From Streptomyces sp. MMG1121 (GTDB taxonomy: Bacteria > Actinomycetota > Actinomycetes > Streptomycetales > Streptomycetaceae), in the NCBI RefSeq assembly GCF_001280015.1, contig NZ_LGDV01000238.1, positions 124,001-188,000 on the forward strand: a stretch of DNA of 64,000 nt, read 5' to 3'. Below are positions 6,559 to 16,390 of the stretch, one piece after another. The notes beneath the pieces are model-generated. The model ran no database searches, was not told the origin of the DNA, and saw only the letters and a program-made list of their open reading frames with translations. The position numbers were made by a program, and so were the translations under genes. Position 1 is the stretch's first letter. Every line of letters starts with the position of its first letter.

Positions 6559-9411
6559 TCACGACGGTGCGGACAGGGTACCGACCGCCCCAGTGAACAG
6601 CGTGACCATCTCCTCCCAGGTCATCGCGCCGCCGCTCGCCACGGGAGGGAGCGACGCGAGCAGCCGTTCCACCCGGTCCTCCAGGCTCGGTCCGGCGAAG
6701 CGCATGTAGCGGCGCGGATCGGTGCCGCCGTGTTCGGCGTGGTCCGTGACCGCCGCGCGCAGCCGCGCGGCCGTGTCACGGACACCGAGTACGGCGAGGG
6801 CGAAGGCACCCGCGTACAGGGCCCCCAACTCGTCGGACCCGTTGGGTTGCTGCTCGAACGCGGTCACAGCGCGCACCAGCAGCTCCAGTGCCCGGCGCGC
6901 CCCTGCCTCGGCTCCCTGCTCATCGGCCAGCAGATACCAAGCCAGTTGGAGGTCGCTGATGGCCGCCCCCGAGCTGAATCCACACCCGGCGGCGATCTCG
7001 CGCGCCCTGCTCAGGGTCTCCGTCACGGCAGCCGTGTCCCCGTCCTGGAAGTGGACGAGGGCGACGCCCCACAGCGCCGTTGCGCGCAGGGAGCCCGGAG
7101 GGTCCCGGCGGTCGCAGGCTGCCTCGAACGCCAGTGCCGCAGCGCGCATACGCTCGCCCGCCTCCATGTCGGCAAGGGCGTTGCAGCGGCGCAAGTGCGC
7201 CTCCAGCAGCAACTCGTCGTGCGCCGGATCCTCGTCGTCGAGCAGATCGAGCGCGGTGTCCGCGGCGCTCAGCGCGGCGTCGGTGTCACCGACATGGCTC
7301 GACGTCACGGACAGCCCGATCAACGCGGCCGCACGATCGGCAGGTGGTGCCTCGGGACACGCGTCGAGGGCCCGTCGCAGCAGGCGCCTCCCCTCGGGCA
7401 CCGGTCCGGCCATCACCCACAGATAACGCAACACGCCGGTCGTACGAAGGGCTTGCACGGGAGCGTGTTCCAGGTCGTGGGCGATACCGGCCCGGATGTT
7501 GGCCAGTTCGCCCGCCAGCACGTGCACGGCCTCCCCTAACCGGGGCCCGGTCAACAGCGGGGCCTGGCCGGCGACGAAGCACCGTACCCACTCGGCATGC
7601 GCCTCGAGCGTGGCATCGCGGTCGGGATCGACATCGCGGCAGTACCGGCGGATGGTCTCCAGCAGGCGGTAGCGCACCTGTCCTGAAGACACATCGGCGG
7701 TGAGCACCGACCGGTCGACCAGCGCCGCCAGACCCGCGAAAACCGCACCGTCAGCGTCGGCCGGACCCACCGCTGCCGCCGCCTGCCAGGAGAATCCGCC
7801 GTCGAACGGCCACAACCGCAGCAGCAACATGCGCTCCTCATCGGAGAGTTGATCGACGCTCCAGGCGATGGCGGCCACCAGCGAGTCGTGCGGCGACAGC
7901 GAGCCGCGCGCCGGGGTGCCGAGGGCGTCGAGCCACTCCTGCACATACGCGGCGATGTCGGCCAGACCGAACGACCGTGCCCTGGCGGCGGCCAGTTCGA
8001 TCGCCAGGGGCAGCCCGTCGAGCGCGGTGCAGATGGTGACGGCCGCGTCGGTGTCGTGTGCGGTGGGGGTCCATCCCGCGCGATGGGCGCGCACCCGGTC
8101 GAACAGCAACTCCACCGCCGTGCCGTCCTCGCCGTCGACCGGCAGCGCCGCCAGCGTGAGCACCCGCTCGCCGTCCAGGCCCAACGGCCATCGGCTGGTC
8201 GCCAGGATCCGCAGCCCGGGGCACCGCGCGAGCAACGGCAGTACGACATCGGCGAGCGGGTCGGTGAGGTGCTCGCAATTGTCCAGCACCAGCACCTCGT
8301 GCCGGTCGGCGAGCACACGGATGACCTCGGCGAGCGGATTGCCGCTGGTGTGCGCCACGCCTACGGCCGCGGCGATGGTGGGTGCGATCACCTGTGCACT
8401 GCGGATGTCCGCCAGTCGTACGAGCCGGGCGTCGGGGCGGTCGGCGACTTGTTCGACGGCGAGCCGGGTCTTGCCGACGCCCGCCGGTCCGGTGATCGTG
8501 ACCAGGCGGGATTCGGTGAGTGCCGTGTCCAACAAGGACAGTTCCCGAACGCGGCCGATCAGCCGAGTGAGGGGCCGGGTCAGAGGCCGTGGATCCGCAG
8601 GAGGCAGCGGGTCCGGCTCGTCGGACGGCGGTCGATCCAGTCGTACCGCCGCCGAGTCGACCAGCAGACTCGGATCGTGCGCGAGCATGCGCCGCTCCAA
8701 CGTCCTTAACGCCGGGCCTGGTTCGGCACCCAGCTCCTCGACGAGCAGCCCGCGCACGCGCCGTAATTCCGCCAGGGCGTGCCCTTGCCGGCCGCTGCGA
8801 TACAGGCCGAGGGCGAGTAGTTCCCAGCGCCTTTCGCGGTACGGCGCCTCGATCACCGACTGGCTCAGGGCCGCGACCGCGCGGGCCGTGTCGCCACGGG
8901 CCAGCCGAGCTGCCTGCAGTTCCTCCATCGCGATCTCCCGCAGTTCCGTCATCCGCGCCCGCAGTCCGGAGACGTGCAGCAACTCACCCAACTCCGCCCA
9001 CGGACGGCCCCGCCACAGGGCCAGCGCCGACTCCAGCGTCCGTACGGCGCCGGAGGGATCCGCGGCGGTCAGTTCTGCCATGCCGCGCTCCACCCACTGC
9101 TCGAACAGGCCGTGGTCGGTCGCCTCTGACGTCAGCGCGAGCCGATAGCCCTGCGGGGTCGACTCCAGGCGCCCCCGTTCCCCGGGGCCCAGTGCGCTGC
9201 GCAGCCGATGGACCGTGACCCGGATCGCGTTCGTGACTTCGGCCGTCAGCTCGGTGTCCCAGACCGCCTCGGCGAGCGCCGACAGCGATACGGGTGCCCC
9301 CGCGCCGGCCTCGAGCGCCGCCAGCAGCCTACGGGGAAGCGGCCCGCCGAGTTCCGTCGGCGCACCGTCGATTTCGACCTCGATCGGGCCGAGGACCCGG
9401 CAGAAGATCAC
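6559..9411 (-). CDS. AfsR/SARP-type regulator with NB-ARC ATPase and TPR
   Basis: This is a large cytoplasmic transcriptional regulator of about 950 residues. Order: a winged-helix trans_reg_C domain (about 1-95), the BTAD domain (about 100-245), a STAND NTPase with Walker A GPAGVGKT near residue 305, Walker B VLVLDNCEHL and LRILATSRWPLGL, then a C-terminal TPR-like helical region. Such proteins usually activate secondary-metabolite or secreted-product genes. The frame is open upstream to a GTG at 9579, but that extension is low-complexity and overlaps direct repeats; I prefer the GTG at 9411. It is divergent from a small secreted protein, its possible target. Confidence 0.85.
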   Translation of the reverse strand: MIFCRVLGPIEVEIDGAPTELGGPLPRRLLAALEAGAGAPVSLSALAEAVWDTELTAEVTNAIRVTVHRLRSALGPGERGRLESTPQGYRLALTSEATDHGLFEQWVERGMAELTAADPSGAVRTLESALALWRGRPWAELGELLHVSGLRARMTELREIAMEELQAARLARGDTARAVAALSQSVIEAPYRERRWELLALGLYRSGRQGHALAELRRVRGLLVEELGAEPGPALRTLERRMLAHDPSLLVDSAAVRLDRPPSDEPDPLPPADPRPLTRPLTRLIGRVRELSLLDTALTESRLVTITGPAGVGKTRLAVEQVADRPDARLVRLADIRSAQVIAPTIAAAVGVAHTSGNPLAEVIRVLADRHEVLVLDNCEHLTDPLADVVLPLLARCPGLRILATSRWPLGLDGERVLTLAALPVDGEDGTAVELLFDRVRAHRAGWTPTAHDTDAAVTICTALDGLPLAIELAAARARSFGLADIAAYVQEWLDALGTPARGSLSPHDSLVAAIAWSVDQLSDEERMLLLRLWPFDGGFSWQAAAAVGPADADGAVFAGLAALVDRSVLTADVSSGQVRYRLLETIRRYCRDVDPDRDATLEAHAEWVRCFVAGQAPLLTGPRLGEAVHVLAGELANIRAGIAHDLEHAPVQALRTTGVLRYLWVMAGPVPEGRRLLRRALDACPEAPPADRAAALIGLSVTSSHVGDTDAALSAADTALDLLDDEDPAHDELLLEAHLRRCNALADMEAGERMRAAALAFEAACDRRDPPGSLRATALWGVALVHFQDGDTAAVTETLSRAREIAAGCGFSSGAAISDLQLAWYLLADEQGAEAGARRALELLVRAVTAFEQQPNGSDELGALYAGAFALAVLGVRDTAARLRAAVTDHAEHGGTDPRRYMRFAGPSLEDRVERLLASLPPVASGGAMTWEEMVTLFTGAVGTLSAPS

Positions 9412-9492
9412 CGGTTCACCGGCCTCGTGGGCAGCGGCGCCACCGGATACCTCCACGGAGCCATCGGACCCGGCCCCGCGAGGACCGTAGGC

Positions 9493-9529
9493 CGGTTGAA
9501 ATCCGGAAAAACTGTAAGACGGTTGAAAT
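9493..9529. promoter_or_regulatory. Direct repeats between the SARP gene and a secreted-protein gene
   Basis: Two identical 10-base direct repeats (CGGTTGAAAT) begin at 9493 and 9520, 27 bases apart, in the gap between divergent genes. SARP regulators bind direct repeats near the -35 region, though their usual spacing is 11 or 22 bases, so the assignment to the adjacent regulator is inference. Confidence 0.4.
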
Positions 9530-9640
9530 GCCACCACGCCACAGTGAGGAACGTCCAGACCAGGACCACGAAGACGCACATCCCCTCAGCTCGGGCACGG
9601 ATCGCGTGCCCTGTCCCACCGTCCAAAGGAGAACGCACTG

Positions 9641-10141
9641 ATGAGCATGGCACACAGACTCGCGCTGACCGCAACGGCGTTGGCGCTCACCGCGGGCCTG
9701 ACGGCGACGGCCGCACATGCCCAGGCCAGTACCGCCGCCGCGGCGGCGCAGCCCTCGATCACCTCGGTCTCCTTCAGCGGCACGCACGGCCCCGGGGTGG
9801 CCTCACCGACGATCACCGTCAACGGCTCCGGCTTCGGGGCCACACCGCCCGCGGGGACCAACAACAACGTCACGAGCTGCGGGACGTACACCAACAACGG
9901 CAACGCCTACGCCAACCAGGTCTACTTCATCGACGACAACAACTTCGAGGCCGGTTACAGCGACAGCAACGGCGCGAACTGCATCGGCGTCTCCGTCATC
10001 TCCTGGTCCTCGAACCAGGTCGTTCTCCGGTTCGGCAACGCCTACGGCTCCTTCGCCCACTGGTACCTCAGCAACGGCGACGGCTACGCCCTGTCCGTCG
10101 ACAACGGAATCTTCGGCGGCACCGTCAGCGGACTGAGCTGA
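9641..10141 (+). CDS. Small secreted protein, IPT/TIG-like
   Basis: A 166-residue exported protein. Residues 1-29 form a typical signal peptide (short basic start, hydrophobic core, ending TAAHAQA). The mature part begins PSITSVSFSGTHGPGVASPT and continues ITVNGSGFG, the pattern of an IPT/TIG Ig-like domain, then an Asn/Gly/aromatic-rich half with two cysteines. Start ATG 9641 follows a good ribosome site (aaaggag). It is divergent from the SARP regulator across a 229-base gap holding direct repeats, and is followed by a hairpin terminator. Function unknown. Confidence 0.8.
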   Translation: MSMAHRLALTATALALTAGLTATAAHAQASTAAAAAQPSITSVSFSGTHGPGVASPTITVNGSGFGATPPAGTNNNVTSCGTYTNNGNAYANQVYFIDDNNFEAGYSDSNGANCIGVSVISWSSNQVVLRFGNAYGSFAHWYLSNGDGYALSVDNGIFGGTVSGLS

Positions 10142-10152
10142 CCCGCCGACAC

Positions 10153-10180
10153 GGGGCCGTGGGCAGCCGCCTGCGGCCCC
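10153..10180 (+). terminator. Hairpin terminator after the IPT-like gene
   Basis: Complementary 7-base arms ggggccg (10153-10159) and cggcccc (10174-10180) close a 14-base loop that itself contains short pairing. It begins 12 bases after the stop codon of the secreted-protein gene. Confidence 0.6.
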
Positions 10181-10237
10181 TGCTGCTCACCGTCCACGGG
10201 CCGCCACTCGGGTCTGTCAAACGTTCAGCGCGGTCTT

Positions 10238-10429
10238 TCAGCGCATGGTCCGGCGCGCCTGGCCTTGCCCGCGGGATCCAGCGACATGGTCACCCTGCAG
10301 ACGCGCCTCGACGTGGCTTTTGGTCGAACTCTCCGCGATCTTCCCGACGACGTAGGTGCGTACCGGCTCGTGGCACCGGACCTGGGTGACGTGCACGATG
10401 CGCAGGATCGAGTTCACGTTGCGGTTGCC
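10238..10429 (-). pseudogene. IS110-type transposase C-terminal remnant
   Basis: One minus-strand frame ends with GNRNVNSILRIVHVTQVR followed by VRTYVVGKIAESSTKSHVEA. This matches the conserved end of IS110-family transposases (GNRxLNRxLHxxAxTQxR ... YxxRKxAEGKTKxEALR). The rest of the transposase is missing and the final residues have drifted, so this is a short relic. Confidence 0.55.
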
Positions 10430-10838
10430 GCCCACGTCGAGGCGGTGACGTCGCGCCGGTCCGTCGCCTTCGCCGGAGGACGGGGCGACAGGGCCGATCC
10501 ACACCGACGGGCGAACTGCGCCTCGGTGATGAACCGGCAGCCTCGCCGGGGGGCCGGTGCGGCTGTTGTGGCACAACCCGGGTGCGCGGGTTCGCTGTTG
10601 GGTGCCACAGCCCTTCGCCCGCAACACCGACGGCACCGCGCTGCCGGCCGACTGCCCCAGCCATCCTGAGGCCGACGGCGAACGCGCCCTGGCGGCGCAT
10701 TCACTTGCCCCCGCCCCGCTGGGACATGGGCCCCAACGGCCATCCGGACCAGTCCCGGCAATCAGGCTGCGGATCCACCGCGGGCCGCCGGCCAGCGGGT
10801 CTAGGGGTCTACGGAGATCGTGGTCGGTCATCGCCCGG
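10430..10838. other. Intergenic, no gene seen
   Basis: Open frames exist on both strands but none shows a recognisable protein, a credible start with ribosome site, or consistent codon use. I see nothing functional here. Confidence 0.4.
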
Positions 10839-12509
10839 TCAACGCAGTGGCAGCACCAGACGGGACGCGTCGGCCTGCGGGGAGCTGAACGAGACATCGC
10901 CGCCGAGCGGGGTGCCGCCGCCGTACGCGGGGTCCTTGGTGTCGAGGACGAGGGCCAGCCGGTGGCCCGTCGGCAGGTCGTAGGCCGTGGCGAAGAGTGC
11001 GACGTCGAGCGGGAAAGCCTGCCCCGGAGCGCGGCCGGACCAGCTCTGTGGTGCGTGCGAGATGAGTTTGCCCACGCCGAGGGCGTTCACGTCGTAGAGG
11101 TAGGCGAAGACGGTGCCCTGCGAGGCGGAGGAAGTGACGGTGGTGTGCAGCCTGACCACACCGCGGATGGGTTGGACGGACGAGTAGGGCGCCGACTGCC
11201 AGACGGCGGCAGCGAACCGGGGCAGGAGAGGCACCTCGACGGTCGGCGGCAACGCAGCGGTCTGGTCGAGCAGACCGGACAGTTCGGTGGTCCCGGCGTC
11301 CGCCCCGGAATCGATGCCACCGGTGATCGAGGTGCGCCATCCGGTGTCGGCCGGACCATCGAGCGCACCAGTACCCAAGGCGTCCGCACGGCCGAGCGAC
11401 AGTGACCGGGTCCGCGAGCTTACGGCCTGCCAACTGGGATAGTCCTCCTCACCGCCTCCATTGCGGACGTGCAGTTCCACCGGTGCGTCACGGCCGGCCG
11501 AAGTGTCGGCGCCGCCCTTCAGTTGCTGGTCGAACCACTCACGTGCGTTCGCCCATGTCTCGTTGTCCAAGCCGAGGAATCCGGTCAGTTCCTGGGTGGC
11601 GTGGTCTCCAGGGCGCATGATGAGACGCTTGGGGCCGGTCAGCTTCTGGTAGAAGTCCGTGATCTGGCTGGAGTTGAAGATGCTGTCGCTCCACGCGTTG
11701 GCCAGCAAGACCGCAGTCCCGTGGGCGTTGATGCGATCCACGTAGTTCCCGGGAGACCGCATCCTGGCCCAGTCGACGACTTCCGGCATGTCACGATCGG
11801 CGTAGAGGTCGGCCAGGGTCCGCGCGTACTCCGCGCCCGGACGTCCGGTCGGCACCTGCAGGGCGTTGAGCAGTGCCGCCGCCTGCAGGTGCCGGGTCTG
11901 ACCGCTGTACAGGGAGTTGACCAGGTCACCCCAACCACTCAGCGCGGCCACCGCCTTGATCCGCGGATCGGAGGCGGCACCCAGCAGGGACATGCCCGCG
12001 CCCAGCGACAGACCGAGCATGCCGACACGCCGTGGGTCGGCCTCGGTGTGCGCGAGGGTCCAGTCGACGACGGAGGAGATGTCGGCAACATCAGTGGGCC
12101 CGCCGACGTCTACCCGGCCACCGGAGAGCCAGAATCCCCGCACCGTGTAGGTGACCACCACATAGCCGTCGGCAGCCAGCTTCCTGCCCTGCGCGACATA
12201 CTCCAGGTCGTTCTGCCCCCAAGAGGCGGGCTGCACGATCACCGGATAGCGTCCGCGCGAGTCGGCGCCCGGTGTCCCGGCGGCGGGTGTCAGGACATCG
12301 GCTTTGAGGACGACACCGTCCTTCATGGGAATGTCCACCAGGCGGAAGGACGACCCAGCGGTGACGACGGCCGCCGACCGCGCCGGAGCGGTAGTGGCTG
12401 AGGCGGGAGCCGTGCCGATGCCCGCGCACAGGGCGACTGAGGTCATCGCCGCCGCGCCCGCCAGCCGGCCTCGGACCAGGTGCGCACGAATACGGCCGTA
12501 ACCCGTCAT
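10839..12509 (-). CDS. Secreted CocE/NonD, X-Pro dipeptidyl-peptidase (S15)-type hydrolase
   Basis: The product is an exported alpha/beta hydrolase of about 556 residues. A signal peptide (GRIRAHLVRGRLAGAAAM ... APASA) precedes the S15 domain: VDIPMKDGVVLKADVLTP, RGFWLSGGRVDVGG, nucleophile elbow GLSLGAG, and the acid and His in NAWSDSIF and RPGDHATQE. The last 200 residues match the jelly-roll PepX_C domain (VRLHTTVTSSASQGTVFAYLYDV). Enzymes of this group cleave X-Pro peptides, esters or acyl groups; substrate not predictable. I chose ATG 12509 for its position before the signal peptide; longer starts to 12602 exist. Confidence 0.85.
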   Translation of the reverse strand: MTGYGRIRAHLVRGRLAGAAAMTSVALCAGIGTAPASATTAPARSAAVVTAGSSFRLVDIPMKDGVVLKADVLTPAAGTPGADSRGRYPVIVQPASWGQNDLEYVAQGRKLAADGYVVVTYTVRGFWLSGGRVDVGGPTDVADISSVVDWTLAHTEADPRRVGMLGLSLGAGMSLLGAASDPRIKAVAALSGWGDLVNSLYSGQTRHLQAAALLNALQVPTGRPGAEYARTLADLYADRDMPEVVDWARMRSPGNYVDRINAHGTAVLLANAWSDSIFNSSQITDFYQKLTGPKRLIMRPGDHATQELTGFLGLDNETWANAREWFDQQLKGGADTSAGRDAPVELHVRNGGGEEDYPSWQAVSSRTRSLSLGRADALGTGALDGPADTGWRTSITGGIDSGADAGTTELSGLLDQTAALPPTVEVPLLPRFAAAVWQSAPYSSVQPIRGVVRLHTTVTSSASQGTVFAYLYDVNALGVGKLISHAPQSWSGRAPGQAFPLDVALFATAYDLPTGHRLALVLDTKDPAYGGGTPLGGDVSFSSPQADASRLVLPLR

Positions 12510-12799
12510 CGGTGTCCCCATCAGGCTCAGATCGGACCGTGATGCCCCGACGGCATCCATCCGGTGTGGTGATCGGAGCCTAGAGAGACTCAAGTGACTC
12601 ACGGGAGTGCATGATCAGCCAAATCTACCAGCCAGTAACTACCGCTGCGGAGATACCGGTTCGCAGGCTCAGCCTCTTCCGTGGGCCATGGCGCGTGTCC
12701 GGGACCGCGGGCCATTGAGCGCCTGAGGTTGATCCCGGGGGGACACCGCGTGGTGGCGTGTGATGGTCTCGGTGCAGATCGTGGCGGAAGGGTCGGGTC

Positions 12800-13085
12800 G
12801 TGGACACGCCGTCACACAAGGGCTGTCGGTTCCCGGACGAGGTGATCGATCACACTGTGCGGCTGCATCACCGTTTCCCTCCTTCCTGCCGGGATGTCGA
12901 GGAGCTCCTGTTCGAGCCCTGACGCGAGGCTGCGAAGCGCTTCTTCCGCAGGCTCCTCAAGGGCCTTGGGTACGTGCCCCGTGTGATCGAGACCGACAAA
13001 CTCCGCTCCTACGGAGTGAGCCCCGCGAGGCCATGCCCTCCGTCGAGCACCGCAGCTCGAAGTACCTCAACAACCCGGACGTTCA
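12800..13085 (+). pseudogene. IS6-family transposase remnant
   Basis: From the GTG at 12800 one frame reads CRFPDEVIDHTVRLHHRFP and SCRDVEELLFE before a stop at 12920. Next comes AAKRFFRRLLKGLGYVPRVI then TDKLRSYGV. A further frame gives REAMPSVEHRSSKYLNN. These are the start, middle and end of an IS6/IS26-type transposase with the DDE centre deleted and at least one frameshift. Confidence 0.7.
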
Positions 13086-13934
13086 TGCCCGCGCTGTCGG
13101 CAGCGCGGCTTGTAGGAAGTGGCGGACGAGGGTTGGCTGAGAATCGGCCAGGAAGACGAGTCTGACCGGGCTGGGCGGCGCATTGGTCAGCTTGACGAAG
13201 CGCAGGGCGGGGTGTGGGGTACGACGTTTCACGACTGTGGGGACAACGCCGATTCCGCGGCCCGCGGCCACTGTCTCCAGCCACTCGTCGTAATTGGCCG
13301 TCTCCACGATGTGCTCCGGCCGTTGATCCTGGTGCCATGACCAAGGGCCGGTACTGCCACTGACGGTATTGACCACCAACGGCCAGTTCCTGACCTGCGT
13401 CCAGTCAAGACTGCGGTGGCGGCACAGGTCGCTGTGGTGGGAACACACGGCGATTCTGGGCTCGTCGTAGAGATGCATGGTGCGGGCCTGTCGCGGGACT
13501 TCGGCGTCACCGCGCACAACGACGATGTCGACAGCACGCCGACGCAGTGCCAGGAGCGGATCGTCGACGCGGGTAAGGGCGACCGAGGCTCCGGTGCCGC
13601 CCTCGAAGCGTCGTACCGCCTGCTGGGCCCAGGGGTCGGGCAGGAGCCAGCTGAAGCCGAGCCGGAGGGTGGCAGTGCGGCGTGCACCGGCGAGGGCCTG
13701 GTCCAGGGTGGCGAGGACCCGCTCGGCCTGGAGCAGGAACTCCTCCCCGGCGCCGGTCAGTTCCACGTGCCGCGAGGAACGGTCGAGAAGCCGTACGCTG
13801 ACGATGCTTTCCAGCTGTGCCACGGTACGGCTCAAGGCAGGCTGTGTGACCAGCAGTTCCCCAGCGGCGCGAGTGAACGACCGCCGACGCGCGACGGCCA
13901 CAAACGCCCGCAGATGACGGAGCTCGACGTCCAC
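13083..13934 (-). CDS. LysR-family transcriptional regulator
   Basis: About 283 residues, the normal length for the family. The N-terminal winged helix reads VELRHLRAFVAVARRRSFTR then AAGELLVTQPALSRTVAQLE, typical of LysR. The C-terminal half is a periplasmic-binding-like effector domain (RLGFSWLLPDPW ... VDIVVVRGDAE ... GRGIGVVPTVV). GTG 13934 aligns with the usual family start; ATG 13958 is an alternative. It is divergent from the sulfite-oxidase-like gene, with about 120 bases between starts, so it may control that gene. Confidence 0.85.
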   Translation of the reverse strand: MDVELRHLRAFVAVARRRSFTRAAGELLVTQPALSRTVAQLESIVSVRLLDRSSRHVELTGAGEEFLLQAERVLATLDQALAGARRTATLRLGFSWLLPDPWAQQAVRRFEGGTGASVALTRVDDPLLALRRRAVDIVVVRGDAEVPRQARTMHLYDEPRIAVCSHHSDLCRHRSLDWTQVRNWPLVVNTVSGSTGPWSWHQDQRPEHIVETANYDEWLETVAAGRGIGVVPTVVKRRTPHPALRFVKLTNAPPSPVRLVFLADSQPTLVRHFLQAALPTARA

Positions 13935-14055
13935 GCCGCCTAGAACCGTCCCGAACATCTATGCCTGAGAAGCATGGAGGCAGCTTAACCGGCATTTCAC
14001 GGGGCTTCGAAAAATCTCTAGCCTGAGCGTCGAACCGTTCACGAAGGGGGATGAC

Positions 14056-15132
14056 ATGTCCGAACCGGACACCGACCGGACAAGACGTGCCGACTCGATG
14101 CCAGCGGTGTCCCGGCACGCCGGCGACGGCTCCGTCCCGCGTCCGCCTGCCCTGCTCCGAAAGGGTTTCGGCCTGGTCCACCGGCTGCGGCCCGAGCGCA
14201 TGACGTCTCTCATCACTCCAGAAGCGGACCTGTTCAGCGTCTGGCACCTGGGCGTTCCCGACGTCTCCACCGCCTCCTGGACCCTGACAGTCGGCGGTAT
14301 GGTCACCCACGCGCTGACCCTGTCCCTGGACGACGTCGCGACCCTGCCGCAGACCGAGATCACCTCCGTGCACGAATGCGCGGGCAGCCCCCTGGCACCA
14401 ACCGTGCCCCAGCGACGGGTGGGCAACGTCCGCTGGGGTGGCGTCCGGCTCACTGAACTGCTCAGCCTCGCGGGAATCGAGAAGGGTGCCCGATACGTCA
14501 TCTCCACCGGCGTCGATCACGGTGTCTACGACGGTGCCCACCACGATCGGTACGAGAAGGACCTTCCTCTCGCGAAGGCACTGGACGGCAGTGTCCTGGT
14601 GGCCCTCACGGTCAACGGCGAACCGTTGCCAGTACGGCGTGGTGGTCCCCTTCGCCTGGTGGTGCCGGGCTACTACGGCACCAACTCGACCAAGTGGCTC
14701 GACTCCCTGACCGTCTCCGACCGCCGCAGCGGTGGAGCCTTCACCACCAAGTACTACATGGAGAGGCCCGAGAACGGCATGGGAGCCCCCTCTCCGGTAT
14801 GGGAGCTGGCCCCCAACTCCTGCCTCGTCGCCCCCGTCGACGGAGCCGTGCACGTCGGTGAAGCGGTCGAGATCTGGGGATGGGCCTGGGCCGCCGAGCC
14901 GGTCACTTCCGTGGAGGTCACGACCGACGGCGGCCGCAACTGGAACCCCGCCCGGGTCACCCCGCGCTCGCAGCACGAATGGCAGCGGTTCACCTTCCCC
15001 TGGACGCCGGCCACGGTAGGCGAATTCATACTCGCCTGCCGCGCAACGACGGCTTCGGGAGCGACACAACCCGCCACACCCCGTCGCAACCGGATCCATC
15101 AGCGCATCGTCTTCGTCGACCAGCCGGCATGA
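14056..15132 (+). CDS. Sulfite oxidase-like molybdopterin oxidoreductase
   Basis: This 358-residue protein has the oxidoreductase molybdopterin fold followed by a Mo-co dimerisation domain. The molybdenum-ligating Cys is in VHECAGSP (residue 108), followed by RVGNVRWGGVRLTELL, GVYDGAHHDRYEKDLPL and RRGGPLRLVVPGYYG, all hallmarks of sulfite-oxidase-type enzymes. The C-terminal domain carries VEIWGWAWA and VEVTTDGGRNW. A Shine-Dalgarno (aaggggg, 14044-14050) supports ATG 14056. I see no signal peptide or haem domain, so it probably acts in the cytoplasm with an external electron acceptor. Natural substrate unknown. Confidence 0.85.
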   Translation: MSEPDTDRTRRADSMPAVSRHAGDGSVPRPPALLRKGFGLVHRLRPERMTSLITPEADLFSVWHLGVPDVSTASWTLTVGGMVTHALTLSLDDVATLPQTEITSVHECAGSPLAPTVPQRRVGNVRWGGVRLTELLSLAGIEKGARYVISTGVDHGVYDGAHHDRYEKDLPLAKALDGSVLVALTVNGEPLPVRRGGPLRLVVPGYYGTNSTKWLDSLTVSDRRSGGAFTTKYYMERPENGMGAPSPVWELAPNSCLVAPVDGAVHVGEAVEIWGWAWAAEPVTSVEVTTDGGRNWNPARVTPRSQHEWQRFTFPWTPATVGEFILACRATTASGATQPATPRRNRIHQRIVFVDQPA

Positions 15133-15243
15133 CCAGCAGGACCGGATCGAAGCGCCGGCCGGCCATGCGAGTCGACCACGCGGCCCCGACGCACCCCGTA
15201 CGGCTGGTCAGGGACCGCGAACTTTTCGCACCCACCACGCCCG

Positions 15244-15849
15244 TCAGGCCCGCAACCCCGCCCGCCTGAGAGCCACCTCGGACAACGCGACGATGACCTC
15301 CTCGTCTCCGCGACGCCAGGCGTCGGCCAGGCCACCCGGCGGGACCGGCACCGCTGCGAGGTCACGCTGTGGGCCTGTCAGGGCGCGCAGGGCGAGCAGG
15401 TCGGCGCCGCCGGGGCCGTCGAAGAGGTCCCGGGTGGTGGCGCTGTGCCTCATCCAGCGCAGGCGCGGGGGGAGCCACAGCACCAGGACGAATGCCACGG
15501 GCAGAACGATCAGGGCGAGCGCGGTCAGGTCGGCCACCTGGCCCACGACGTGCTGCAGCGACTGTCCGGCGTCGGACAGACCGTCACCCGCCCCGGCGGC
15601 GGCCTGGAGCGGCTTCTTCAGGGAGCCTCCGATCAGCGGTGCCTTCGAGGCCGCGTCCCCCGCTTCCTGGAGGCTGGAGGCGAGGCCGGCGCCCGCGCTC
15701 TGCGCCTTGCGCCCCGGCTCGGCCAGCCGCATGATCACGCCGTGCATGGTCAGCGCGAACGCCACCGCGACCGCGATGAGGGCCAAGGCCACCAGGTCAG
15801 CGACCACCTGCCGGCTCCTGCGTGCCGGAGTCTGTGCGTAGAGGCGCAT
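15244..15849 (-). CDS. Two-TM membrane protein of unknown function
   Basis: About 201 residues. Near the N-terminus, after ARRSRQ, there is a membrane segment (VADLVALALIAVAVAFALTM). A Gly/Ala/Ser-rich linker with amphipathic character (AGLASSLQEAGDAASKAPLI) leads to a second segment (LTALALIVLPVAFVLVLWLP), then a basic cytoplasmic tail. Streptomyces encode many such proteins without assigned function. ATG 15849 follows an AGGAG site; the longer frame is a non-homologous extension. The gene is convergent with the sulfite-oxidase-like gene. Confidence 0.7.
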   Translation of the reverse strand: MRLYAQTPARRSRQVVADLVALALIAVAVAFALTMHGVIMRLAEPGRKAQSAGAGLASSLQEAGDAASKAPLIGGSLKKPLQAAAGAGDGLSDAGQSLQHVVGQVADLTALALIVLPVAFVLVLWLPPRLRWMRHSATTRDLFDGPGGADLLALRALTGPQRDLAAVPVPPGGLADAWRRGDEEVIVALSEVALRRAGLRA

Positions 15850-16390
15850 GGGCGTACTCCTGTTCCGGTGATGGAGCGGAGAGGGCAGACTCCAACCGGG
15901 CGGGCCGCCTAGCCGCGGCGGGCTCGGCCGATCGCCGAACTCGACTCTTCCACCGAACAAGGCAGGTAAACGTCTCGACACGCAGCCGATGGTCTCGATC
16001 CGCCTCACCGATCCGGGCCCCTACTTGGTGGACGCCGGCGCCGTAGGCACGCAGCCGTACGACCTTGACCGGCGGTGTGTTCTCGGGAACGAACACGGTT
16101 GCTCGTACGCCGTGCTGCTGGGCGTTCCAGGCGCGGGCGAAGCTCGGGTTGCCTCCGGAGGCGATGGTGCTGCCGCTGGCGGGAATGAGCTTCCCCCGGT
16201 GCGGGAGTGCGAGGTGCACGAGCAGGGGGCGCCGGTCGTGACGGGCACCCGCTGCTCGTGTTGTCCTCCCCCACGCATGCTGGCGGACACGGGAAGGCGG
16301 CCCGGAACGGGGCGGCCTCCCCCTCCTTTTCTCCCCGCTGCCTGCCCTGTCCCGTCTTGCGGAAGTTGATTTCCGTCAACTAGCTGTTGT

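Noticed and set aside
9412..9579. Upstream GTG (9579) as start of the SARP regulator
   Set aside because: The added 56 residues are low in similarity and cover direct repeats and the divergent promoter region.
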